From positions 1 to 9,828 of the forward strand of contig JAJYOS010000167.1 in assembly GCA_021796055.1 (NCBI GenBank): a stretch of 9,828 bases of DNA, given 5' to 3'. This DNA comes from Bacteroidota bacterium (GTDB lineage: Bacteria; Bacteroidota; Kryptoniia; Kryptoniales; JAKASW01). Within the stretch, counting starts at the first letter, position 1. Each line of letters opens with the position of its first letter. Below the pieces are notes generated by a model. That model was not told where the DNA came from. It ran no database searches and saw nothing but the letters and a program-made list of their open reading frames with translations. Position numbers and translations under genes: made by a program. Shown piece after piece: positions 1-6,346 of the stretch.

Positions 1-396
1 GCGAATATACTTGTACATGTTCCCGTCAGGCGCGCCATGCGTCATGTAAATATATCTTCCATCGATGTGCGCGAACAGCGTAGTGGGAAGGGATTTTAGA
101 AAATCTATGTCGTCCTTCGCAAGAAGCGACCTGTGCCACTCAAGTGTCTCTTCGGCGTATATCTTGAAGTCTGCACGGCAGCCGCAGTCCTTGTCGTTAG
201 CCATTGCATTGTCATGGTTTCCCATTACACCCTGGTCCATGTTCTCGCGAAGAAATTCCACGCACTCCTTCGGAAACGAGCCATAATCAACGGAATCTCC
301 AAGAAACAAACAAAGGTCGTAGTGACCGACATCCCTCAGCACAGCTGTGAGAGCGGGAAGATTCGCATGTATGTCAGACAAAATCAGAGTTCTCAT
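1..396 (-). CDS. Calcineurin-like metallophosphoesterase (3' part beyond the window)
   Basis: Translation from the ATG at 396 stays open to the left edge and gives 132 residues of a YfcE/MJ0936-type metallophosphoesterase, a small cytoplasmic phosphodiesterase or phosphatase with a two-metal centre. Visible metal-site motifs are SDIHAN (D8, H10), LGD (D34), GNHD (residues 59-62) and THG (H120). The substrate cannot be told from the sequence. The 3' end, expected to hold the last GHTH-like metal motif, lies outside the window. The start fits because the family begins just before the SDxHxN strand. A GGAG sits only 2 nt before the ATG, so the ribosome site is poor and translation may depend on the pyrophosphatase gene, which ends 21 nt upstream. 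The frame is the same as that of the pyrophosphatase, with only its TGA and seven sense codons between them. Confidence 0.9.
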   Translation of the reverse strand, partial: MRTLILSDIHANLPALTAVLRDVGHYDLCLFLGDSVDYGSFPKECVEFLRENMDQGVMGNHDNAMANDKDCGCRADFKIYAEETLEWHRSLLAKDDIDFLKSLPTTLFAHIDGRYIYMTHGAPDGNMYKYIR

Positions 397-417
397 ATCT
401 CCGCCAGTTCGCTCATC

Positions 418-945
418 TCAATGCTTCAACGACTTGTATGCTTCAACAGATTTCATTATTGCTTCTGCAGCCTTATCCTTTCCCTCCCAACCGAAACTCT
501 TCACAGACTTTCCTTCAAGTTCCTTGTAAGTCTCAAAGAAATGGACCGCCTCACGGAGGAAATGGTTCTGGACATCGCCTATATCATTTACTGCGTTGTA
601 TCTTGGATCCTGAACAGGCACGGATAGTATCTTGCTGTCAGAACCTTTCTCGTCCGTCATGACAAGGATGCCCACCGGCCTAACCTGGAGGAACAGACCG
701 GTTTGTAATGCTTCCTCTGTCAGGACCAGAACATCGAGAGGGTCCCCATCGTCCCAAAGGGTACCCGGTATGAAGCCGTATGCCGTGGGATAATGTACAG
801 CGGAGTATAAAACTCGATCGACCTTAAAAATCTCTAGTTTGACATCATACTCGATTTTCGCGTGAGTCCCTTTCGGAATCTCGATAATTGCATTGACCTC
901 AGCCGGGGCGTTTTCGCCAACCGGCAAATCTATTAGACTAGACAT
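418..945 (-). CDS. ppa: Family I inorganic pyrophosphatase
   Basis: A 175-residue soluble Mg-dependent pyrophosphatase that hydrolyses PPi to two Pi in the cytoplasm, pulling PPi-releasing reactions forward. The length equals that of the E. coli enzyme. The family signature DGDPLDV is at residues 66-72. Other active-site positions match in order: E22 and K25 in EIPKG, K30-x-E32-Y33, R44, Y52 and Y56, D98, D103 and K105, and Y140-K141. Nothing is missing, so it should be active. It starts 47 nt after the metK-like gene and ends 21 nt before the metallophosphoesterase, consistent with one transcript. Only a weak AGAG lies 7 nt before the ATG. Pairing with metK makes sense because SAM synthesis releases PPi and Pi. 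Confidence 0.97.
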   Translation of the reverse strand: MSSLIDLPVGENAPAEVNAIIEIPKGTHAKIEYDVKLEIFKVDRVLYSAVHYPTAYGFIPGTLWDDGDPLDVLVLTEEALQTGLFLQVRPVGILVMTDEKGSDSKILSVPVQDPRYNAVNDIGDVQNHFLREAVHFFETYKELEGKSVKSFGWEGKDKAAEAIMKSVEAYKSLKH

Positions 946-992
946 TTCTTCACTCTTTCATTTCTACTGCAATATTCTCATTTCATCTACAA

Positions 993-1757
993 CTACACAG
1001 CGTGTTCCCATGGGAAGTTCCTTCGGCCATAATGCCCGAACGAGGCAGTCTCCATGTAACTCCACCCGTCGGGATGCTGCAACCCAAGCCGATCAGTAAT
1101 TGCCCGCGGCCTGAAATCGAATTCGCGCCGTATTTTTTCCGTAAGCCTGGCCTCCTGTTGCGGTTCAAAAGGAGTCTGCACGGTAAGGACGCTCGGGCGG
1201 TCGATGCCGATGCTGTACGCGACCTTGACAAGAGCTTTGCTTGCGATTCCCGAAGCGACAATCGACTTTGCAACGAGACGGCACATATAGGCGGCCGAGC
1301 GGTCCACTTTGGTAGGGTCTTTGCCGGAGTAAGCGCCGCCTCCAATTTCAACGTTTGGTCCGTAATTATCTACTACGAGTTTCTGTACGGCATATCCGAC
1401 CATGATGCCCTGATCTCCTGCTCCACCTGTGTCGACGCCATCGGCAATGTCTTGCGACCGCTTTGCGACTTTGACTGCCACGTCGATATCGTCGGCGTGA
1501 CCGATTTCGTGATAGGTCCGGAGCACAATACTCTCGATATCGATGTTGGCTTTTGCGGTCATTTCGCCGGCAACGAAAACCTTTCCGTGCCCGCCGGTCA
1601 CTTCGATAGCGACTCGTGCCTGGGGATCCTGCGCGATGGCGGCATCGAGAATGGCGTCAGCCATCTGATCGCATATCTTATCGGGATGCCCCCCGGTGAC
1701 ATGTTCTGCGGCCATTGACTTCGACATGCGCAGGAAAATCTTTTGTTCGTTAGACAT
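993..1757 (-). CDS. metK: S-adenosylmethionine synthetase-like protein lacking about 120 central residues
   Basis: A 254-residue protein clearly related to MetK, which makes S-adenosylmethionine from methionine and ATP, but the family is normally about 370-400 residues. Residues 1-123 match the N-terminal part: GGHPDK (H24, D26, K27), E52, E65 and the loop GAGDQG at 113-117. The protein then passes directly, at about residues 123-126, into the C-terminal part: VVDNYG, SGKDPTKVDRSAAY (K146, K150, D152) and GHYGRRNFPWE at the end. By alignment from memory with E. coli MetK, the missing stretch carries D163, K165 and D238. R244 aligns with Q125, and Q98 aligns with R100. The frame is intact across the junction at about 1386. 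I judge it probably inactive as a standard synthetase. It could be a decayed gene, an assembly deletion or a specialised short form. An AGGAG lies 6 nt before the chosen ATG. Confidence 0.88.
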   Translation of the reverse strand: MSNEQKIFLRMSKSMAAEHVTGGHPDKICDQMADAILDAAIAQDPQARVAIEVTGGHGKVFVAGEMTAKANIDIESIVLRTYHEIGHADDIDVAVKVAKRSQDIADGVDTGGAGDQGIMVGYAVQKLVVDNYGPNVEIGGGAYSGKDPTKVDRSAAYMCRLVAKSIVASGIASKALVKVAYSIGIDRPSVLTVQTPFEPQQEARLTEKIRREFDFRPRAITDRLGLQHPDGWSYMETASFGHYGRRNFPWEHAV

Positions 1758-1762
1758 GAATC

Positions 1763-1768
1763 TCTCCT
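1763..1768 (-). promoter_or_regulatory. Ribosome binding site of the metK-like gene
   Basis: AGGAGA on the minus strand, with the AGGAG core 6 nt from the ATG at 1757. It favours that start over the in-frame ATG ten codons later, even though most of the family begins closer to the second one. Confidence 0.75.
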
Positions 1769-1829
1769 GAGTTTTTTATGAACGGGTCTACCCTGCAAAG
1801 GCAACCCAAGAGATTCGCGGCGACACTAC

Positions 1830-3035
1830 TCATGAGGCGGCCTTCCTGTTAAGGCTCATGAAGATCGGAACCGCAATGAGCTGGAGCGCAACTGAAAGGA
1901 TGACAACCGCAGGTATCCAGACATCGTACAGAATCCCCAGTAAGACGCTTCCGATAAACCAGAAGATACCGTAGCCTGCAGTGAAGATTCCATAGGCCGA
2001 GGGCCGACGCTGCTGCGGTACCATGGTGACAACGGCGGCAGGTATAATGGATTCGTGAACTCCCATTCCAAGCCCCCATAAGGCGGAACCGATGAGAGCA
2101 AACCAAAATCCGCCCAGAAATACCAAAGGAGCCGATGCAGCGGAGATGATAGTTAAAGGGATCAGTATCTTCAGGCCGACGCGATCGAACAAACGTCCGA
2201 AGACAAGTGAGCCGGCCCCGCTGACGGCCATTGCAATCGAGTAGAACACAGGAATCCACGTAGTGGGGATACCATCGGTTTTCTGGAAATGAAATGCGAT
2301 AAGCGAGAAGTCCGCAAATCCCGCAGCGACTAGAACGGCCCCGGCCAGGTAGATCCAGAACATTCTCGGGAGCCCCTTAGACTCCACATTTGGCGGAGGT
2401 GCAGGTTCAAGATCCTCCGGCTTCGGATACAGAATGCGGGCAGTGAAGATAAGGCTCACACAAATCACGGCAGGCACAAGGAGTGTGGCGAAGGCGATTC
2501 TGTAACTCCCGTGTGCTGCGAGGACAGCCGCTAGCACGAGAGGGCCGAGGAGCGCGCCAAGCTGGTCGAGTGCTTCATGCGTTCCGAAGACCCATCCGTA
2601 TCCCCCGAGCTGCTTGCCTGCGTGGGATAGCATAACATCGCGGGGCGGGTTGCGGGTAGCCTTCCCGAGCCGTTCCATAACTACGAGGAGGCCAAAGACC
2701 AGCCAGTTCGGAGCCAACGCCATTAGCGGCACTGAGCTCATTTGAATGACGTAGCCGAAGAGTGTCACCGGCCAGAATCTCCCGGTGCGTTCGCTGAACC
2801 TGCCAGAGACGAGGCGCCAGCCATATCCGAGAAGTTCGCCGAATCCCCCGATGATACCGACAAGTGTGGCACTCGCGCCGAGAACCGCGAGATACGGCCC
2901 CGCGATACTTCGCGCTCCTTCGTACGTGCCATCCGCAAAGAGGCTGACGATGCCAATAAGGAGCACAAATCTCAGAGCGGACCGCTTCTTCTGCGGTTCT
3001 ACGTAGACCGACACTTTTTCTTCGCCTGCTGACAT
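1830..3035 (-). CDS. MFS transporter
   Basis: A 401-residue integral membrane protein of the major facilitator superfamily, with about twelve hydrophobic helices in two halves. The loop motif A appears as GRFSERTGR at residues 78-86 and again in the second half as GRLFDRVG. The first helix carries the charged residues D35, E39 and R42, which may take part in substrate or proton coupling. A cytoplasmic segment with ERLGKATRNPPRD is typical of a broad group of uncharacterised bacterial and archaeal MFS proteins. A Pro/Glu-rich linker follows helix 6. The substrate is unknown. AGGAAG is 4 nt before the ATG. The gene starts 21 nt after the PAP2 gene and ends 72 nt before the metK-like gene. That 72-nt gap shows no convincing terminator or riboswitch. 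Confidence 0.9.
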   Translation of the reverse strand: MSAGEEKVSVYVEPQKKRSALRFVLLIGIVSLFADGTYEGARSIAGPYLAVLGASATLVGIIGGFGELLGYGWRLVSGRFSERTGRFWPVTLFGYVIQMSSVPLMALAPNWLVFGLLVVMERLGKATRNPPRDVMLSHAGKQLGGYGWVFGTHEALDQLGALLGPLVLAAVLAAHGSYRIAFATLLVPAVICVSLIFTARILYPKPEDLEPAPPPNVESKGLPRMFWIYLAGAVLVAAGFADFSLIAFHFQKTDGIPTTWIPVFYSIAMAVSGAGSLVFGRLFDRVGLKILIPLTIISAASAPLVFLGGFWFALIGSALWGLGMGVHESIIPAAVVTMVPQQRRPSAYGIFTAGYGIFWFIGSVLLGILYDVWIPAVVILSVALQLIAVPIFMSLNRKAAS

Positions 3036-3056
3036 AAATCTTCCTGATAATGAAAT

Positions 3057-3776
3057 CTATTGCGCTGCCGACCGCAGCATAGCTTCCTCCTTGAAGGTTG
3101 CATTCACATAATTCCCAACCGACACAGATATTATCGCCGCAAGCACGACATCCGAAAACCAATGCTGATCGTGATAGATTCGCCCAAGACAGGTAAGCAC
3201 TGCGAGCAAATACCAGAACGCTTTCCATATTTTGTTACTGGAAAAGCCAGCGAGGATCATCGAATATGCCACAGCTACACCGACATCGCCCGAGGGAAGC
3301 GACAGATGAGCATTGGGACCGAATGTGAATCCGACGAACGCGAAGCTGCCGTGTCCGGTGTACGGTCTCCATCTGCCGAAGATCGACTTAAGGACTGTGA
3401 CGATGATACCGGATATCGCAAACGCCTCAAAAATCATCCACCCCGCTATCCGTAATTTCTCGTGCTGGAGAACCAGGCCAAACACGTAGAGGATAACAAA
3501 GGTATCAAGTGTCAGATGAATCTTGCCATACCAATGTGCGAATCCAAAGACCTCGTCAAGCAAGGGAGTATGAATTTCCGCAAAGAACATCCGTATGTGC
3601 GGGTCGAGAAAGAAGAGCCCGGGAAAGACGATTACTCCCACGGCCACATATTCCCAGGTCGTCCTTTTCCATCCGAATGGAAGTCTGTAAAACGAAATGA
3701 GATCATTCCATAAATGCTGAAAGTCACCCGTTATCGTTCGCAATCGCCCTGAAGATTTCATGTCATTCATAGTCAT
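3057..3776 (-). CDS. PAP2-superfamily membrane phosphatase with altered motif 2
   Basis: A membrane-bound phosphatase of the type-2 phosphatidic acid phosphatase family, which removes phosphate from lipid phosphates such as undecaprenyl diphosphate or phosphatidylglycerophosphate. With the start at 3776 (239 residues), motif 1 KX6RP is K130 to R137-P138, motif 2 is LPSGD at 160-164 and motif 3 is R199 to H205 with D209. The usual motif 2 is PSGH, and here that His is D164. Motif 3 has Gly for the usual Ser before R199. About five or six hydrophobic helices follow a hydrophilic N-terminus of some 40 residues. The frame is open upstream to an ATG at 3842, but that would overlap hyfB by 65 nt, so I chose the ATG one base after the hyfB stop. 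M3 and M6 are also possible starts, and no clear Shine-Dalgarno site decides between them. Confidence 0.88.
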   Translation of the reverse strand: MTMNDMKSSGRLRTITGDFQHLWNDLISFYRLPFGWKRTTWEYVAVGVIVFPGLFFLDPHIRMFFAEIHTPLLDEVFGFAHWYGKIHLTLDTFVILYVFGLVLQHEKLRIAGWMIFEAFAISGIIVTVLKSIFGRWRPYTGHGSFAFVGFTFGPNAHLSLPSGDVGVAVAYSMILAGFSSNKIWKAFWYLLAVLTCLGRIYHDQHWFSDVVLAAIISVSVGNYVNATFKEEAMLRSAAQ

Positions 3777-3777
3777 A

Positions 3778-5655
3778 TCAAAGCAGGAAGGCAAGCACAA
3801 ACACAATGACGATATATAGGATGTACAATGAGATTTTTCCATTCATAATGGTCCGGCCGACAAGGTAGCTCAGCCTCCTTACAAACTTGTCCAGAATCTC
3901 GTAAAGGTACTCAGCGAGATCTTTGTTGGTGACTTCCGCCGTGTAGCCCATCCTCGTCTCCTTCGTGCGGTAAACCTTGCGGAGAATGTATTCCAAAATG
4001 AATGAGTATGCCGGTACTGTGAAGTACTCGTCTTCGGTGAGCGTCTGGCCTCCGTTCCAGGCCTGCACGCGCCTGGCTTTCTTTGCACTCCGGTGGTAAA
4101 GGAGGTAAGGTACGATAAACAGGAATCCGACCACCACAACAAACATTGTAGGCGAGACAACTCCGAATATCGGATTACTCGAAAGAATGAGTAACGGATC
4201 CGGTACGGCAAGCAACCCACCCAGGAAATTTGAGTAGCCGAGGATCTTGATCAAGAAAGGCGAAAATATTCCGCCCAAAAGAATCAACGCGGTAAGGAAC
4301 ACCTCCGAAGACCTTATCTTGAGCGACGGGAACCGGTGGGCCTTTTTACCGTGGTCGGGACCGAGGGCCGTGTACCCGATCAGTTTTATCATAGAAAACG
4401 CGGCGAGGCCAATCGCGAGCGCGATGAGAATTCCGGCGAAAGCCGTCAATAGCCGTTGAGCATTGCCCTGAAACTTATATGACTGAAAGAGAGCTTCGAG
4501 GATCATCCATTCTCCCACGAACCCGATGGTCGGAGGAAACGCGCTGAATGAAAGTCCCGAGGTCAGGATGCCGAATGCAGGAATTCCCCCAACGTTGCTC
4601 CATATTCCACGGACGTTGTCTATCGATTCTTCCTGAAGCGACTCTTTGGCGTGCCCAACCGACATGAAAAGTAGCGACTTTGCCGCGGTATGTGAGAATG
4701 CGACAAACAGAGCCGCGAGAAAGGCAAATCGCGAGAGTACCATCATAGGCTGTGACCCCGACGCTCCTGCCATCGCGCTTAGGCCGATGGCAGTGAGTAT
4801 TATACCGTTGTTCTCCACCGTAGAATAGGCCGGAAGCTTTTTAAGACTTCTCTCGGCAGCGGCTTGCATCGCACCCCAGAAAGCCGAAACCGCTCCGAAA
4901 GCCATGAGACCTATTCCCCACCAGTCCGAATACCCAGCGATTGATAAAGCTCGGACAATGCCGTAGACTCCCATGAGAGTCAACGGGGCACTCAGGAGGG
5001 CGGCAGTGTTAGAGGGAGCCTTCGAATAGGAGCCCGTGATCCAAGTGTGAAATGGAAAAATATCCATTTTTATAATGAATCCCAGAGTTACCATCACAAG
5101 AAAAAACGGAGTCGCTGTCACACCCGCCTTTATCGAGAACGTGCCGCTGGATAGGAAGAGAGCCGCAAACCCGATGATGAGAGCCATGGCCGATGCTTCG
5201 CCAAATGCCAGGAATCGAAAAGCATCTTCGTAGGAATCCTTGCGTTCCAGGATTTGAAGAAACAAGCCAATTGTCATTACTTCCCAGCCGATCATAAAAT
5301 TTACTGAATCCTGGGCAGCCATCACGAGAGTCATCCCGAAGAGTGACAGGTTGAACCACGCAGCCATCTTCCTGCTAAAAAGTTTTCCGAAATCGATGGA
5401 GTAGAACGATAGTGCGATGAAAGAAATGGAGGCGACCACAAGGAAAATACCGGAAGTTGCGTCGAGGCCAACGCTGATGGAGAGTCCAGGTATGATGGAG
5501 CAGCCCGGCGACGAGAAGCTGTTTATCATGGCGGATATGCCCGCGACGAGGGACGAAATGGAAGCCGCGAAGGCTGTCCAGTAGCTCAGGTACTTTCTTG
5601 ATGATGCGGCAACCCCGATCAAGTACAAGGCAAGAGAAAGATAAAGAAATATCAT
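3778..5655 (-). CDS. hyfB: HyfB/NuoL-type proton-translocating membrane subunit
   Basis: A 625-residue polytopic membrane protein of the Mrp/NuoL/HyfB antiporter-like family, the ion-pumping part of complex I and group 4 hydrogenases. Channel residues are kept: E125 in GWEVMT, K196 and H203 in the IIKMDIFPFHTW segment, AYSTVENNG at 276-284, and H322 and K326 in SHTAAKS. A long C-terminal region, including the WNGGQTLTEDEY loop and a last helix at about 604-625, is typical of HyfB rather than NuoN. One difference is that the loop after K196, often PEAHxxAPS, reads TGSYSKAPS, so its acid and His are lost. The ATG follows the hyfI stop by 1 nt, with AAGGTG 7 nt upstream. In many related operons hyfB comes first; here it is last. 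Confidence 0.92.
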   Translation of the reverse strand: MIFLYLSLALYLIGVAASSRKYLSYWTAFAASISSLVAGISAMINSFSSPGCSIIPGLSISVGLDATSGIFLVVASISFIALSFYSIDFGKLFSRKMAAWFNLSLFGMTLVMAAQDSVNFMIGWEVMTIGLFLQILERKDSYEDAFRFLAFGEASAMALIIGFAALFLSSGTFSIKAGVTATPFFLVMVTLGFIIKMDIFPFHTWITGSYSKAPSNTAALLSAPLTLMGVYGIVRALSIAGYSDWWGIGLMAFGAVSAFWGAMQAAAERSLKKLPAYSTVENNGIILTAIGLSAMAGASGSQPMMVLSRFAFLAALFVAFSHTAAKSLLFMSVGHAKESLQEESIDNVRGIWSNVGGIPAFGILTSGLSFSAFPPTIGFVGEWMILEALFQSYKFQGNAQRLLTAFAGILIALAIGLAAFSMIKLIGYTALGPDHGKKAHRFPSLKIRSSEVFLTALILLGGIFSPFLIKILGYSNFLGGLLAVPDPLLILSSNPIFGVVSPTMFVVVVGFLFIVPYLLYHRSAKKARRVQAWNGGQTLTEDEYFTVPAYSFILEYILRKVYRTKETRMGYTAEVTNKDLAEYLYEILDKFVRRLSYLVGRTIMNGKISLYILYIVIVFVLAFLL

Positions 5656-5656
5656 C

Positions 5657-6148
5657 TTAGTTCACCTTCCCCATCAGATTTAGAAGGACGGCGATGATGT
5701 CTTTCGGCTCACGGTAGTTTGTGATACGGGCTGCAACATTTGTAAGCCCAAGACTGGCGATATCAACTCCCACTTCCCTTCCGATAAACCCGTTCTCTCC
5801 TTCGGACTCTATTGACACAATTGAATAGGGACCGGGCATTTGATTTGCCGTCTCGAGTAAGACGGGGACCATCTTTTCAATTGGTCTGCCGAGAACCAGG
5901 AGAACATCGGCGTGCCGCGGTACGTCGGCGAAGAATATTCCGAATCTATGAATGTTGTACTGCGGTGCCTGGAGAGCCCTGATGTCGAAGTTCAGATCAT
6001 TTGCATTGCCGACATCGATCGGATAGACGTGAAGGGATTTTCTGAAAATACGGGATGCCGATGGGACGTCCAGGTCCTTCGAATAACCTGTCCGTTCGGT
6101 AAGTCTTCTTGTTAATCCCCAAATGGGCCACCACTTCGGCGACTTCAT
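5657..6148 (-). CDS. hyfI: HyfI/NuoB-like small subunit without iron-sulfur ligands
   Basis: A 163-residue soluble protein homologous to the 20-kDa small subunit (NuoB, HycG, HyfI), which normally holds one [4Fe-4S] cluster and passes electrons to or from the large subunit. The fold is recognisable: HVYPIDVGN aligns with the family's xxxxVDxGxCNxC segment, RFGIFF and DVPRHADVLLVLGRP match closely, and the C-terminus ends with the usual amphipathic helix. The protein contains no cysteine. In ungapped alignment with the family pattern from memory, the four ligand positions read A49, L52, about E116 and Y145. It therefore cannot bind the cluster in the normal way. The start is preceded only by a weak GAG. 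It lies 196 nt downstream of hyfG and 1 nt upstream of hyfB. The ORF is intact and tightly packed with hyfB, which argues against a decaying gene. Confidence 0.85.
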   Translation of the reverse strand: MKSPKWWPIWGLTRRLTERTGYSKDLDVPSASRIFRKSLHVYPIDVGNANDLNFDIRALQAPQYNIHRFGIFFADVPRHADVLLVLGRPIEKMVPVLLETANQMPGPYSIVSIESEGENGFIGREVGVDIASLGLTNVAARITNYREPKDIIAVLLNLMGKVN

Positions 6149-6191
6149 GATGTCACTCGATTATGAAGCGGCCTGCAACTCATTATGGAAG

Positions 6192-6346
6192 AAATTCTAA
6201 ACACTAAATCCGAAATCCTAAACAAACTCAAAACTGCAAAACTCAGGCCTACGAAAATCACTATCTATCTTCCTTTCACGGTTTGTTGAAATTGAATCTT
6301 GACCATTCGTATTTGTTTAGAGTTTAGAACTTAGGATTTCGAATTT
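6192..6346. repeat. AT-rich inverted repeat pair in the hyfG-hyfI spacer
   Basis: This is most of the only long spacer in the window (6149-6344); no gene is visible in it. Two 35-36-nt arms face each other: 6192-6226 read on the plus strand and 6346-6311 read on the minus strand. Both begin AAATTC and end CTAAACAAA. The middle parts are built from related units such as CTAAA, GAAATCC and CTAAAC in a different order. The outer arm runs into the hyfG stop codon. About 84 nt of unrelated sequence lies between the arms. RNA across it could fold into an imperfect long hairpin. Similar TTTAGGATTTCG-like intergenic repeats occur in several environmental bacterial genomes, as far as I recall. No transposase is present. 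Confidence 0.7.

Noticed and set aside
133..627. Plus-strand open frame over the phosphoesterase and pyrophosphatase genes
   Set aside because: It is antisense to two genes with conserved catalytic motifs and carries no recognisable domain.
1002..1718. Long plus-strand open frame of 238 codons
   Set aside because: It lies wholly antisense to the metK-like gene and shows no family motifs or ribosome site; it is explained by codon bias of the real gene.
1758..1829. Possible SAM riboswitch or terminator before the metK-like gene
   Set aside because: Only a 3-bp GGG/CCC hairpin and an A-run are visible in 72 nt. No known SAM-riboswitch core is recognisable and there is no stem followed by a U-run in the direction of transcription.
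2575..3228. Minus-strand open frame of 217 codons across the PAP2/MFS junction
   Set aside because: It overlaps two genes with clear family motifs, is rich in Arg/Ser/Cys and has no membrane or domain pattern.
3777..3842. Upstream extension of the PAP2 gene to the ATG at 3842
   Set aside because: It would overlap hyfB by 65 nt and add a Cys/Ser-rich stretch not expected in the family; the ATG at 3776 just after the hyfB stop is more likely.
6192..6226. Sigma-70 promoter for hyfI within the left repeat arm
   Set aside because: A TAGAAT box is present on the minus strand, but no acceptable -35 box lies 16-18 nt upstream; AT-rich repeats often give such boxes by chance.
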